A stretch of DNA of 64,000 bases from Crossaster papposus (taxonomy: Eukaryota > Echinodermata > Asteroidea > Velatida > Solasteridae), in contig JBAIAA010000110.1 of assembly GCA_037893245.1 (NCBI GenBank), forward strand, positions 1,364,001 to 1,428,000. Reading direction: 5' to 3'. The translations under genes and the position numbers were made by a program. The notes under the pieces are model-generated. The model had not been told where the DNA came from. It did no database searches and saw nothing but the letters and a program-made list of their open reading frames with translations. Shown piece by piece: positions 53,291 to 63,892 of the stretch (position 1 is its first letter; the number at the start of each line of letters is the position of its first letter).

Positions 53291-55928
53291 ACTGGCTTGG
53301 AATGTTTATTCAAATCACTGCACATCATGGCTCACTATCTGTAAATGGCTTTTTGTGCCGTCGACTTTGTGTGTTGTAGAATTTATTGTAATCATTAATT
53401 CCAATCAGTATTGATGTCGTGATTGTGTATTTTTTAATATTAAAGACCCCTGAATTTGTTTTGCATATCGTACCACAAATTAATAAGGCAACGCTGAACA
53501 AAAAGCTTAGAAATGCATCATACGGAAAAGGCAAAATGTACAAAAGACAAGGCCAAAAGGTAGTTTGAGATCTGCAAAGTTTATTTGTTTCTCTCAATTT
53601 TAAGGATTCCCCATTTTGTTCACTCATTCTATAATTTGAGTTATTGTAAATATGCACATTCTGCTTCTTTTATTTGCATACTCAACTGGTATTGGATAGT
53701 CTTTGTGGCCCCATTGCTACTATTTGCATATTCATGATGTCATTCATGGAGAAAGGAAGATGATTGGTTCAGACCAACTCATTAATATTCAATGCTTTCA
53801 GGTAGTAATGGGGTTTATGTATTGAAATCCATTTTTGTTGTTGCTCAATTCTGTTTGACAATTTTAAGTCACAGCCACCAAAAAAATATATATAATAAAA
53901 GAAAAAAGTGTCAAACATATGACTTGGGTGAAGGATGCAAATGGTTTATTTTACACTTGAATAAATCCGTTTTTGTTTTTAAGTTACGGTCAACAATATA
54001 GAAGCACTCGTGTGGAAAGGCTGAAATAATCAAATTTATAAATTAGCACCATATTTGGATTATAAAGATATGTTGAAAAACCTCTAAACTCCAATCTCGA
54101 CAACCTATGGTATAGTATTTGTCATAATCATGCCTTGTGTAGCTTTCAAATTAACATTTTGTTTTTAAAGGGACAATATAACATTTGTCAGTTGTGCATT
54201 TTTATAGTTTGAAGCAGCAAAAGTGCTCAAAATATAAAGGTGCTTGACAAGTAAAGTTTTACCTCTGTGAATGATGGATATTCCGAGACTTCAATTCAAA
54301 ATTCTCCGAGACGCAAATTTGAAAATGACATTCTTTTGTTAATTTCTTAAAATGACAGCATGCCAGACAGAATAATTTCAAAGGTAGCTTAAAATATTTA
54401 AGATCTTTACAACAAGTAAGCTTTTCAACAGTATTTTGGTTGGTTACTTTTTTGATATTTGCAAAAGTTATATTCCACCTTTAAATCGCATCATGTATTA
54501 AGCCCATACTCGGTTAAAATTCCCCCATGCCATATGCTTGACTAATAAAACTTTCCCAAACCGGAAACAATTTTGTGTACATGTATTCACTTCATTTATA
54601 TACAACTCACATTAGTCGTAAGTCCCATTAAAATTGTATCCAATGTTTTTCCCGCGACAGTAAAAGAAACGACAAAACATCTGCAGCGGATATGTGCACG
54701 CATTTGCGCCGTTTGCGCAGAGCATAAAGAAATGCTGATCGTGCATATCGGCTTCTGTAACGCACCTGTATAGAATACAAACGCAGATATATGTAGCTGT
54801 ACAAAATTGAGTTTTCTATCTGGTTTGTGCACAAACACGGATGCGCCCATCACTCTATGGCCCACACAGATACCACTGCCAGAGGGCAGTATTTGCGAAA
54901 ACAGTGACAGCACAACGCCCTATCTGCCAACATTAAAAAGTCAAAGCGATTCAGATTCCTAATCTGGATCCAGATTAATCCTTGACCTATGAGCCCTCAA
55001 CCCACCAAGTTTTGTTAAAATTCCTCCAGTAGTTTTTCCGTAAACCTGTTGACAAACAGCTGGCAAAAACAACCTTGGCGGATATATGCATCTATAAAGC
55101 ACACGTACTGTATCCATCAGTTTTGGTGCTCAAGGCACTAAATATTAAAATATTATCCCTGCTCATTGAGCCAATAAAACATTGCAAACGCAATCTCAGC
55201 TCCCTGGGCAGTATACAGCTTGGTGCAAAGCAGCTAAAACCAACCACAATAACCAGATCTGCCCTCGCAGGTATCCATTTACATGTACTCCTGGGTGGAA
55301 AGAAGCAACGAGTGACAAAGTGCCTTGCCCAAGAAGACTCGCAGCATAAACCTAAAACCTGCAGACCACAGACCCATCAGACCACGGTCCTAATGTATAA
55401 TACGTACAGGATAATGCCCAAGATATACGCCATTCACGAGTAAGAAGATCTCAAAATTTCTAGCAATGACATTTGAACTGTCATTTTTTACTCGAATTAC
55501 ACCTGGTGATTGCATACACAAATTACTAACTTTGTAAACTCAGTTTTACAAGCAAAATTGAACTTTCCTTGGGCTATATCTAATGGAAGTACAGTGATAC
55601 TACATGATTATGTTCAATCCCTACAATCGTCCTATGGCAAGCAAACGGGTAATAAACAAAATTTCTTTAATACATTTATACATGTATAAACTCTCTGAAA
55701 AATATCACATAACAACAAACATTCAGAATACTGCCTGCCAATATTAAAGGTGCCTATAATTATTTTCAAATTTCTATTTGCTTTTTAAACCCCCAAAATT
55801 GTATTAAGTATATTGCCGCTTCTGATTGTGTATTTTAGACATTTTGAACATAAATTTTACTCTGAATCGGTGGAATTGGTGCAATAGACCCAATATGTTT
55901 ACTACTAATAATGCACGTTAAGAATACT
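53291..55928. other. Intergenic region between convergent genes
   Basis: AT-rich, with no recognised gene. Part of it must be the 3' UTR of PXYLP1 (- strand), but its end cannot be placed. A SINE-like remnant is at 55140-55400. Confidence 0.6.
55140..55400 (-). repeat. SINE-like remnant
   Basis: ATTGAGCCAATAAAACATTG and CTCAGCTCCCTGGGCAGTAT are the inverse of the 40570-40742 repeat; AAAGTGCCTTGCCCAAGAAG follows, a sequence style typical of such repeats rather than coding. Confidence 0.5.
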
Positions 55929-57169
55929 CTAGAATGTCAACTCGCACGCTTTTTGAAAAGTTTCCGCGTGAAAGAAGCCCATGTTATCCTTGTTGACAAA
56001 CTTCAAGAAGAAGCGCAACGGGCACAGCCCATCCTCGTTCATGTTTTTCCGGCAAAAGCGCACCAAACTTGTTTTGTCTTGGCCGTTGTAAAGCACACGG
56101 ATGAAGAACTCGCGCGCTTTGGACCACAGTTCAAATATGATGTTGGCCGCATAAGGAGGCCAGTGGTACTCTCCCAGTCCTAGCGCATCCAGGAGAGGTG
56201 TCAAGGTGACATCATGGCCCGAATAAAAGGCAAACTTGGGGTAGTTGGAGGCACCGTGGCTAATCTTTTTCATCCGTAAGGCAATATCGGTAAGGAGTGG
56301 GTGCATGCTCAGACGGGCAAACTTCTGGTGGGGTCCATGCTCATTGCTCCTCAACTCCTGCGCAACTTGGTCCGTGTAGGCTACAATCTTGGCCAAGTGT
56401 TTTTGAGCGACGCAGCCATTGGGACCACAAGGTAAGGGCTTCTTGTGGCAGATAAGAGCTGAGTACAGCTCCTGCTGGCCTGTGATTCCTGGAAGGCTCT
56501 TGGTCTTGGGCTCCTCCATGAGAAGCCCTGCCACTGACTTTAGAAGCTGCTGGACCTTTGTTGTGTTCTTCTGCGCCGCCGTATAGAGCTGCTGTTTGCT
56601 TTTCTCCAGACGTGAGTAAGCCGGGCAGGAACAGTTCCAGTCCGAGGGACAGAAGAAGACGTTGTCAGAAGGTTTCAGCCACTCACCGTACCGGAGCTCC
56701 AACCGCGGCAAGAAGCCAAACATGAAGGCAAAGGCACTCTGCTGCGTCCTGGAGTTGACGGTGCTTTTGAAGCGGGTCATGTTAGGATTGCGAAAGTAGG
56801 CCCGGTGGGGGACTAACTTGCTGGTGTAAGTCTGGCGCAAGCGCTCTCCTAGCTTCATGTGCTGCAGCCAACCTGTCGGAGTCAGCTGGGCAATGCCGCA
56901 GCGACGAGCCACACTGCCGATAGGAAGCTGGCGTAGGAACCAAGGCATTAAGGGCCAGCCCGGTAATGCCTCATCCTGGGCCATGATGGAAGCCAAAAAT
57001 CGCGAGAGTAGCGTGGAGGATGGCAGCTGCTCTTGCGCCGTCTCCAAGTTGCAGTTGAAGTCCGTGTCCATGGTGATGTCCGGGATGTTGAACTGGGTCA
57101 TAGGGGTGCGGTCACCATGACGAGCAATTACATGCACATGATGGAGCTCATAATCCTCACTCACTTGTC
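55929..57169 (-). CDS. PXYLP1: PXYLP1 exon 4: histidine acid phosphatase domain
   Basis: A single long exon. HHVHVIARHGDRTP gives the catalytic histidine motif, QLTPTGWLQHMKLGERLR the conserved histidine-phosphatase region, FKSTVNSRTQQSAFAFMFGF the second conserved arginine region, and FAFYSGHDVTLTPLLDALGL the C-terminal HD motif. CNCSCP-type and CHKKPLPCGPNGCV cysteine clusters match the PXYLP1 subgroup rather than lysosomal or prostatic acid phosphatases. The stop TAG is at 55931-55929. Confidence 0.97.
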
Positions 57170-60100
57170 CTGGAAATCAATCAAAGACACACTAATGAGT
57201 GCTAGTGAAACAACTACTAGCCAAGTCGGACAGCATATAAAATGAGTGTTACATAACATGGATGACGATCAAGACTAGCACTAGCACGCATAAAAAGAAA
57301 CATCCTCATAAATTCAGCCATACCTTCTTCTCCATTGACAGGCTCCCACGGAGGGTTGCAATACTCCTTCATCCTCCTCTGAAATTCCTCCAACTCTACA
57401 AGAGAGAGCTCTGGAATCTCGCTAATCTCTTCCCGAGCTTTTTTCGCCTTGGCCCTCTTCCTATTTAGTTTCTCAACCTTTTTGTTGACGCTGTTTTTCT
57501 TCTTTGATGGCTTCTGCTTGTCTTGAGGTGAAATGATCAGTTCCTTCTTCTGCGTCTCCCGCATACTTGAGGCTTCTTTTTGGTAGTTGCCTCTTTTTGT
57601 CTCCACTGGACCCGCATTTTGTTCTAGTTGTTGAAAAAAATGGGGAAAAAGGGGTTGTATATGTAATAATGATTGAAATTATATGAAAACTTAAACTGAT
57701 ATGTTAAAGCGAGATAAATAGGAATAACTTTACAATGAATCAATGACATCATAAAACATGACATAGTTGGCGTTGAGGGAAGTCAGGTTGGTGTAGCGAT
57801 TCTTTAGTCGCCTTCCACTGCTGTGACCCAGATTCGGATCCCGCCTGGGCCAATATGTAGATTGGGTTTCATCCCACCTCTAAAACTGTTACCTTCTTTT
57901 CATTGTCTTCTCTAAGCCGGTTTCTTCAGGCTTTTGAGCTACAGTGCCTAGGGTTCCTGGGTTATTATGGTCATTACTGGGGTTTTTTCAGTAGCCAGTA
58001 CAAACCAAAGCTCTGCTGTTGTTCCAGTACAATGCGCTGCTGTTCCTTCCTGTACTGTCCCTCCCCCAGGGGATACATCAGATTGACTTCTTGCACAGAT
58101 GATGTAGACAGTTCTTTACTGAGCTCTTCCTCTTGCCGTAGCATCCCTGAAATACCACAAAAATGACCAACTAATTAGTGGTCTGATACTGCATGGTATA
58201 ACATGCATTGTACGTTGTTATTTTCATACTGTTCACTAACTCAGCACTAAAGCTGTGTTGGACTGGTTGTTTCATGTGCCAGTCTATTTTCTTGTGTTGC
58301 ATGTTAAGTTATTACTGGGTAACATACTGATATTACCCGGGTTGTAACGAGTAATAACGCGTTATTACGGGTAATATCACCGAGTAATAACGGGGAAATA
58401 GTAGACGAACATTTCCCCGTTATTACCAGCCGATATTACCACATTTACCCACTGTTACCCGGGAGAATGTTACCGATATTTCTGGCATTGCACGTTATTA
58501 CCACCCGATATTACCCCATTTACCCGATATTGCCAGGAAGATTACCGATATTTCTGGCATTGCATTGTTATTACCCCCCGATATTACCCCATTTACCCGA
58601 TATTTTTGGCATTGCATTGTTATTACCACCCGATATTACCCCATTTACCCGATATTTTTGGCATTGCATTATTATTACCCCCCGATATTACCTCTTTTAC
58701 CCGATATTTCTGGCATTGCATTGTTATTACCCCCCGATATTATCCCTTTTACCCGATATTTCTGACATTGCATTGTTATTACCACCCGATATTACCTCTT
58801 TTACCCGATATTTCTGGTATTGCATTGTTATTACCACCCGATATTACCCGATATTTCTGGCATTGCATTGTTATTACTAGCCGATATTACCTATTTTACC
58901 CGATATTTCTGGCATTGCATTTTTATTACTACCCGATATTACCCCATTTACCCAAAATTACCAGGGAGAATATTACCGATATATTACCGTTATTACCACC
59001 CGATATTACCCGGGATAATGTTACCGATATTTCTGGCATTGCATCGTTATTACTACCCGATATTACCCTATTTACCCAATATTGGTTAATTTGTTGGTTA
59101 ATTGGTTAATGATATTGGTTAATACTAATATTACGATACTACCGGAACAATACTACAATGTATACACATATAAACATCAATGACTCTTCTGAGCCTACAA
59201 TCTTTAGCGTGTACTTAAATGCTATATATGTGCCCAATATCACCGCTGTCTGTAATCACAGCTAGTTTGCAATTATTTGTTGTTAATTTATTTGTGTGTT
59301 GGTTTTTTGGCAAATTTGTTTCTTTGAGACTTGGGGTAAATAAATATTACACAATTATCTCTACGAAAACACCCTAAACGTATCGCTATTTCGCAAAACA
59401 TAACGTTCATGTAGAAAAAAAGTGACAAAATTGTTTCACCAAGGTTTATCACGCCCACTTGGGGGTCAACATGTAAATTGAGGTCACCCGATATTACCCT
59501 ATTTACCCAATATCAGAGAATGTAACTGATATTTCTGGCATTGCCGTGTTATTACCACCTGATATTACCCCATTTACCAAATATTACCAGGGAGAATGTA
59601 ACCGATATTTCTGGCATTTTCATGTTATTAACTCGGTAAATTGTTACCCATTACCTCTTATTACCCTGTCATAACTCACTAAAATGTCGGTTTCAACAGG
59701 GTAACAACAGTAATCTTTGAACTTGGAAATTATTAGCTTGGATTGCTATAATTTTACTGTTATTACCCCCCCGGTACTCAAGTTCCCAATGTTATAACCA
59801 ATTCAAGCCTTTCACCATTACCCACATTTATACCTGTACATGTATTATCCTGTTGTTACCCGGTAAATTGTCGGTTTCAACAGGGTAATAACAGTAATAT
59901 TTGAACTTGAAAATTTTGCTGGAATTGCTACTAATTTTACTGTTATTACTCAAGTTCCCAATGTTATAACCAATTCAAGCCTTTCATCATTACCCACATT
60001 ACCTGTATTATCCTGTTGTTACTCGGTAAAAGGTCGGTTTCAACAGGGTGATAACAGTAATATTAGAACTTGGAAATGTTACTGTTATTACTCAAGTTCC

Positions 60101-62365
60101 CGATGTTATAACCAATTCAACCCTCTCACCACATTACCCATATTACCTGTATTATCCTGTTGTTACTCGGTAACATGTTGGTTTCAACAGGGTAACAACA
60201 GTAATATTTGAATTAGGAAATTTTGCTAGGATTGCTATAATTTTACTGTTATTACTCAAGTTACCAATGTTATAACCAATTCAAGCCTTTCATCATTACC
60301 CACATTACCTGTATTATCCTGTTGTTACTCGGTAAAATGTCGGTTTCAACAGGGTAATAACAGTAATATTAGAACTTGTAAATGTTACTGTTATTACTCA
60401 AGTTCCCGATGTTATAACCAATTCAACCCTCTCACCACATTACCCATGTTACCTGTATTATCCTGTTGTTACTCGGTAACATGTTGGTTTCAACAGGGTA
60501 ACAACAGTAATATTTGAATTAGAAAATTTTGCTAGGATTGCTATAATTTTACTGTTATTACTCAAGTTACCAATGTTATAACCAATTCAAGCCTTTCATC
60601 ATTACCCACTTTACCTGTATTATCCTGTTGTTACTCGGTAAAATGTCGGTTTCAACAGGGTAATAACAGTAATATTAGAACTTGGAAATGTTACTGTTAT
60701 TACTCAAGTTCCCGATGTTATAACCAATTCAACCCTCTCACCACATTACCCATATTACCTGTATTATCCTGTTGTTACTCGGTAACATGTTGGTTTCAAC
60801 AGGGTAACAACAGTAATATTTGAATTAGGAAATTTTGCTAGGATTGCTATAATTTTACTGTTATTACTCAAGTTACCAATGTTATAACCAATTCAAGCCT
60901 TTCATCATTACCCACATTACCTGTATTATCCTGTTGTTACTCGGTAAAATGTCGGTTTCAACAGGGTAATAACAGTAATATTAGAACTTGGAAATGTTAC
61001 TGTTATTACTCAAGTTCCCGATGTTATAACCAATTCAACCCTCTCACCACATTACCCATGTTACCTGTATTATCCTGTTGTTACTCGGTAACATGTTGGT
61101 TTCAACAGGGTAACAACAGTAATATTTGAATTAGAAAATTTTGCTAGGATTGCTATAATTTTACTGTTATTACTCAAGTTACCAATGTTATAACCAATTC
61201 AAGCCTTTCATCATTACCCACTTTACCTGTATTATCCTGTTGTTACTCGGTAAAATGTCGGTTTCAACAGGGTAATAACAGTAATATTAGAACTTGTAAA
61301 TGTTACTGTTATTACTCAAGTTCCCGATGTTATAACCAATTCAACCCTTTCACCACATTACCCATATTACCTGTATTATCCTGTTGTTACTCGGTAACAT
61401 GTTGGTTTCAACAGGGTAATAACGGTTATATTTGGACTTTGAAATTTGGTAGACCGGTGCACCATTTTTCAAGAGTTTTTCTCATCAGAAACAGATCCTG
61501 TCGGTCTCAAGGATCAATTAGAGTCAATCCTTATATTAAAAAAACAAATATTAAAGGTAGTATACACCATTTGCAGATATCGAAAATATTTACTACCGAA
61601 TTATTAAGAAATATCTTACTCATCTGAAAGTAAATGTTGATTCTGGGCATCCAGCAAAATGATTGAGCTAGATTGCCTGTAATTTTTCCGAAAAATATAA
61701 TTTTATAATGAAAAATTCGTGATCGCCGGACGGCGAGCGCGAAAAAACAAAGATAACATAAGAATAACTGCTCGATGCCGGTTGAAAAAAACCGCTGTTT
61801 TTCGTGCTTTTCTCGGCATCCATGATTCTAAAACTTCGGACAGCTCAGTTAAACGATATTTACTATAAATACAACCCCCCAAATCTACTCATTCATGATA
61901 ATTCAAGCAATGACCAATGGTGTATACTACCTTTAAGGAATTTATAACAATTTCATTATCACACCGGTAATATCATTTGGGTAATAACACGGTAATATCG
62001 GTAAAATTTGGACTTAGTCAAATTTTGGGGTGATATTACCGGTAATATCGGTAACCGGTAACAACTTGCCCACTGGGATGCCATTGAAATGCTGCTTTTG
62101 ATAACGAGCGCAACCAACCGCGGTAGATTGGTTGCGAATAGTCAGCTAGACTTAGTCCAACCATCGTTGACTAGTGTGAGTTCGGTCAGAGTTAGTCGAA
62201 CTATGGTTAACTATAGTCCTTGCTCGAACTTGCTCCTACTAGCCTATAACTGGGGGTCGCCGTAAATTACATCTTAGGATGCATCTTAGTCTTACAAAGA
62301 GCACAGAGGAACAACAGCATGGCGAAGACAGCCAAGGCATGCTTCTTTCTGAATCCGTATCTCAT
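55929..62365 (-). CDS. PXYLP1: 2-phosphoxylose phosphatase 1-like (PXYLP1/ACPL2), complete, 4 coding exons
   Basis: Exons on the - strand: 62365-62296, 58146-58006, 57623-57324, 57169-55929. All introns are GT-AG and phase 1; the total is 1752 nt, 583 residues. Residues 10-24 are a signal anchor after basic RKKH, a type II Golgi topology. Residues 25-160 form a charged K/E-rich stem, longer than in the 480-residue human protein. The histidine phosphatase domain follows: the catalytic RHGDR at 187-191 and the second motif GHD at 488-490, with matches such as FELW and VLYNG. Known role: removes the 2-O-phosphate from xylose in the proteoglycan linkage tetrasaccharide, opposing FAM20B kinase. 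An alternative in-frame ATG at 62395 would add ten residues. The gene is convergent with calsyntenin. Confidence 0.94.
57324..57623 (-). CDS. PXYLP1: PXYLP1 exon 3: basic stem and start of the conserved region
   Basis: Starts after CAACAACTAG and encodes a lysine-rich stem (KKKNSVNKKVEKLNRKRAKA). It then gives LEEFQRRMKEYCNPPWEP, which lines up with the YCNIPS region preceding the phosphatase domain in human PXYLP1. It ends GEEG in phase 1 before GTATGG. Confidence 0.92.
57787..57960 (+). repeat. tRNA-derived SINE, family 2, in PXYLP1 intron 2 (antisense)
   Basis: GTCAGGTTGGTGTAGCGATT, CAGATTCGGATCCCGCCTGG and CATCCCACCTCTAAAACTGT correspond to the - strand copy at 12905-13173. The B box has drifted (ATTCGGATCCC). 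Confidence 0.75.
58006..58146 (-). CDS. PXYLP1: PXYLP1 exon 2: luminal stem
   Basis: Follows a GTATTTCAG acceptor. It encodes MLRQEEELSKELSTSSVQEV, then a tyrosine/glutamine-rich stretch (QYRKEQQRIVLEQQQSF), and ends in phase 1 before GTTTGT. The composition fits a flexible, coiled-coil-prone stem; this part is poorly conserved in the family, so support is from phase and position. Confidence 0.85.
58500..58950. repeat. 52-bp tandem repeat
   Basis: GGCATTGCATTGTTATTACC then ACCCGATATTACCCCATTTA and CCCGATATTTCT; unit starts at 58556, 58608, 58660 and 58712 are exactly 52 bp apart. All three + strand frames stay open over long stretches because 52 is not a multiple of three and the units lack stops. 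Confidence 0.93.
59640..61440. repeat. 306-bp higher-order repeat (144 + 162-bp monomers)
   Basis: TTACTCGGTAAAATGTCGGT recurs at 60325, 60631, 60937 and 61243, exactly 306 bp apart. Midway, the sister monomer TTACTCGGTAACATGTTGGT occurs (first at 60469), so each unit is a 144-bp plus a 162-bp monomer. The 162-bp type has GAATTAGGAAATTTTGCTAG; the 144-bp type has TAGAACTTGGAAATGTTACT. Confidence 0.93.
61551..61936. mobile_element. MITE family B, full length, inserted in the satellite array
   Basis: TTAAAGGTAGTATACACCAT and ATGGTGTATACTACCTTTAA are perfect inverted ends bordered by TTAA. The interior matches 20938-21309 closely. It separates the 306-bp array from the exit block. Confidence 0.93.
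62296..62365 (-). CDS. PXYLP1: PXYLP1 exon 1: start codon and signal anchor
   Basis: Read on the - strand: ATG at 62365-62363 with A at -3, then MRYGFRKKHALAVFAMLLFL and the donor CTTT|GTAAGA in phase 1. The next exon starts with GG, giving TGG (Trp) across the junction in frame. The basic-then-hydrophobic layout matches the N-terminus of vertebrate PXYLP1. An in-frame ATG lies 30 nt upstream, and a two-codon upstream ORF (ATG CGA TGA) overlaps it at 62400-62392. Confidence 0.85.
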
Positions 62366-62478
62366 GTTGCTATGGCAACTGATGTAATGTGTCATCGCAT
62401 CGCGTCAGGCAGGATGATGGTTCACAACTCTAGAGTAGAGAAAACAAAAATATATAAAATACGGCTTAACTATAGAAT

Positions 62479-62635
62479 GCAGGGCCCACTCACAACTCTC
62501 GACTTTATTTACCCTATGACATAAAATGAAGTGGCCCTGTATTATATGGGTATTAGGGTATACAGGGTTAGGGTTAGGGTCAGTCCATTCTATGTCCTAG
62601 GGTAAATAAAGTCAAGAGTTGTGAGTGGGCCCTGC
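62479..62635. mobile_element. 157-bp foldback MITE just upstream of the PXYLP1 start
   Basis: The left GCAGGGCCCACTCACAACTC and right GAGTTGTGAGTGGGCCCTGC arms pair over about 50 bp with around four mismatches. The loop holds GGGTTAGGGTTAGGGT. The right end starts 114 bp upstream of the PXYLP1 ATG. Confidence 0.9.
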
Positions 62636-63892
62636 AATAATTGCTCCTAAATAAAATACAATATAGAGTTATTGGGAAATATTGGAGTAGGCCTATTGCT
62701 TTTTAATCAACATATTAAAAAAAGTGTTAAGTGTTTTCCTGAGATATTTTTATTATTATTATTATTTTATTTAAATCACTCGAGTGGGACCTAGAAGAAC
62801 TATGGGGCTCCCGACGCCCGCAACCTTCTACTTTACAAAATTATAGAAAGAATGTGGCAAATATTTCCAGTTTTGTTAGAAAATACTTAAAATGCTTTAT
62901 TAAATTCACAACTAAAGAAGTGGCGGCAGGCATAAGAACAACATTATAATTCTTAGCTTAGGCCTAAACGAAAACCATTTGGACAGTAACTACTGGTTTT
63001 AGCAAAACATGAAATACAAAATAGGCCTACCTTGGAAGAAAAAACACTCCGAATTCGATTAGTGTATCCTGCACAAACCCACCACAGACTAGACGTGACA
63101 TAACCTTGTTTTCTACCCGTATAGCTTGCAATAGCGCCCTCTATCGAATATTAATTCCAATGCGCCGCTGTGCGGCGCTATTTTTGCACCCCCTCTAAAT
63201 AACCTTGTTTGTCTTGTATAGGCCTTTATTATCAGTTAGGTTCCAATTCGTCTCCCTATCTTCCTGTGTATAAAGTATGGTAAAGTGCTATTTTCAAGGT
63301 TCGCGTTTTTTCCAAGACTATTTTCCTTGTAATATACCAGAAAAGTTGGTGCATGATAATCCATCGGCAGGTTTTTTTTACTGACTCAACCCAGAATTCC
63401 AGAAATAGAAAGAAAAACAAACAATAAATAATTCGGCTATAAGTCACATCTTTTACTTAAATTAGAATCGTACAAGGCAGCCATCAAGCATTGGTTTTAA
63501 GCTGTCTTTTTATATAGTTCTCTAATTATAACGAACCTAAAACTGTCTCTCACTGTAACCGCTTGCATAATTTGTGTGCTTGCGCCCTCCATACCTAGAA
63601 AAAAAAGACCGCGGTTTTCCCTGTAATGACTTATTCATATTTGTTGCATATTCATTTTATTTCTCTTCATGCGATTTCAATAACAGCTAAAAATACCAAC
63701 CAATCAAATGTGTTGCTTCACGTGAATGATCGTGTGTGAACTTTGGGGTCAAAAGTCTGGCCAATCAGCCTCGAGCGGAAGGTTGTGTGTAATGTTTTCA
63801 GCATGTGGTTAACGCGTGATAACAAACTTCTGGGATTCCGTTTTTATTTAGCGAATAAACACACAATACACGCGTGAGAGTGTTGGTGGTGG
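62636..63892. other. Upstream region of PXYLP1, no gene recognised
   Basis: AT-rich with a (TTA)n run at about 62750-62765. A hydrophobic - strand ORF (63447-63256) begins with GTG and has no supporting features. CCAAT motifs near 63700 and 63760 may belong to a promoter for the possible gene at 63893. Confidence 0.5.

Larger units (their letters stand above)
58320..62062. repeat. TATTACC/GGTAATA-based satellite array filling PXYLP1 intron 1
   Basis: Several tandem blocks share TATTACC, GTTATTAC and GGTAATA: an entry block (58320-58460, with a hairpin TAACGGGGAAAT/ATTTCCCCGTTA), a 52-bp repeat (58500-59090, resumed 59490-59640), a 306-bp higher-order repeat (59640-61440), a MITE insertion, and an exit block (61960-62062) with CGGTAATATCGGTAA motifs. 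It covers about 90% of the 4.15-kb intron. Confidence 0.9.

Noticed and set aside
53325..53657. 110-codon - strand ORF between the two genes
   Set aside because: No recognisable domain, AT-rich composition, no splice context; likely chance or UTR.
55911..57245. + strand ORFs opposite PXYLP1
   Set aside because: Antisense shadows of the phosphatase exon.
58606..59109. 167-codon + strand ORF (and overlapping 137-codon ORF)
   Set aside because: Translation of the 52-bp TATTACC repeat; every unit yields the same peptide and neighbouring frames are also open.
62560..62580. Telomeric repeat or internal telomere
   Set aside because: Only two to three GGTTAG-like units, lying in the loop of a MITE.
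63256..63447. Hydrophobic - strand ORF as PXYLP1 signal anchor
   Set aside because: It starts with GTG, and the exon at 62296-62365 has an ATG, the right phase and better topology.
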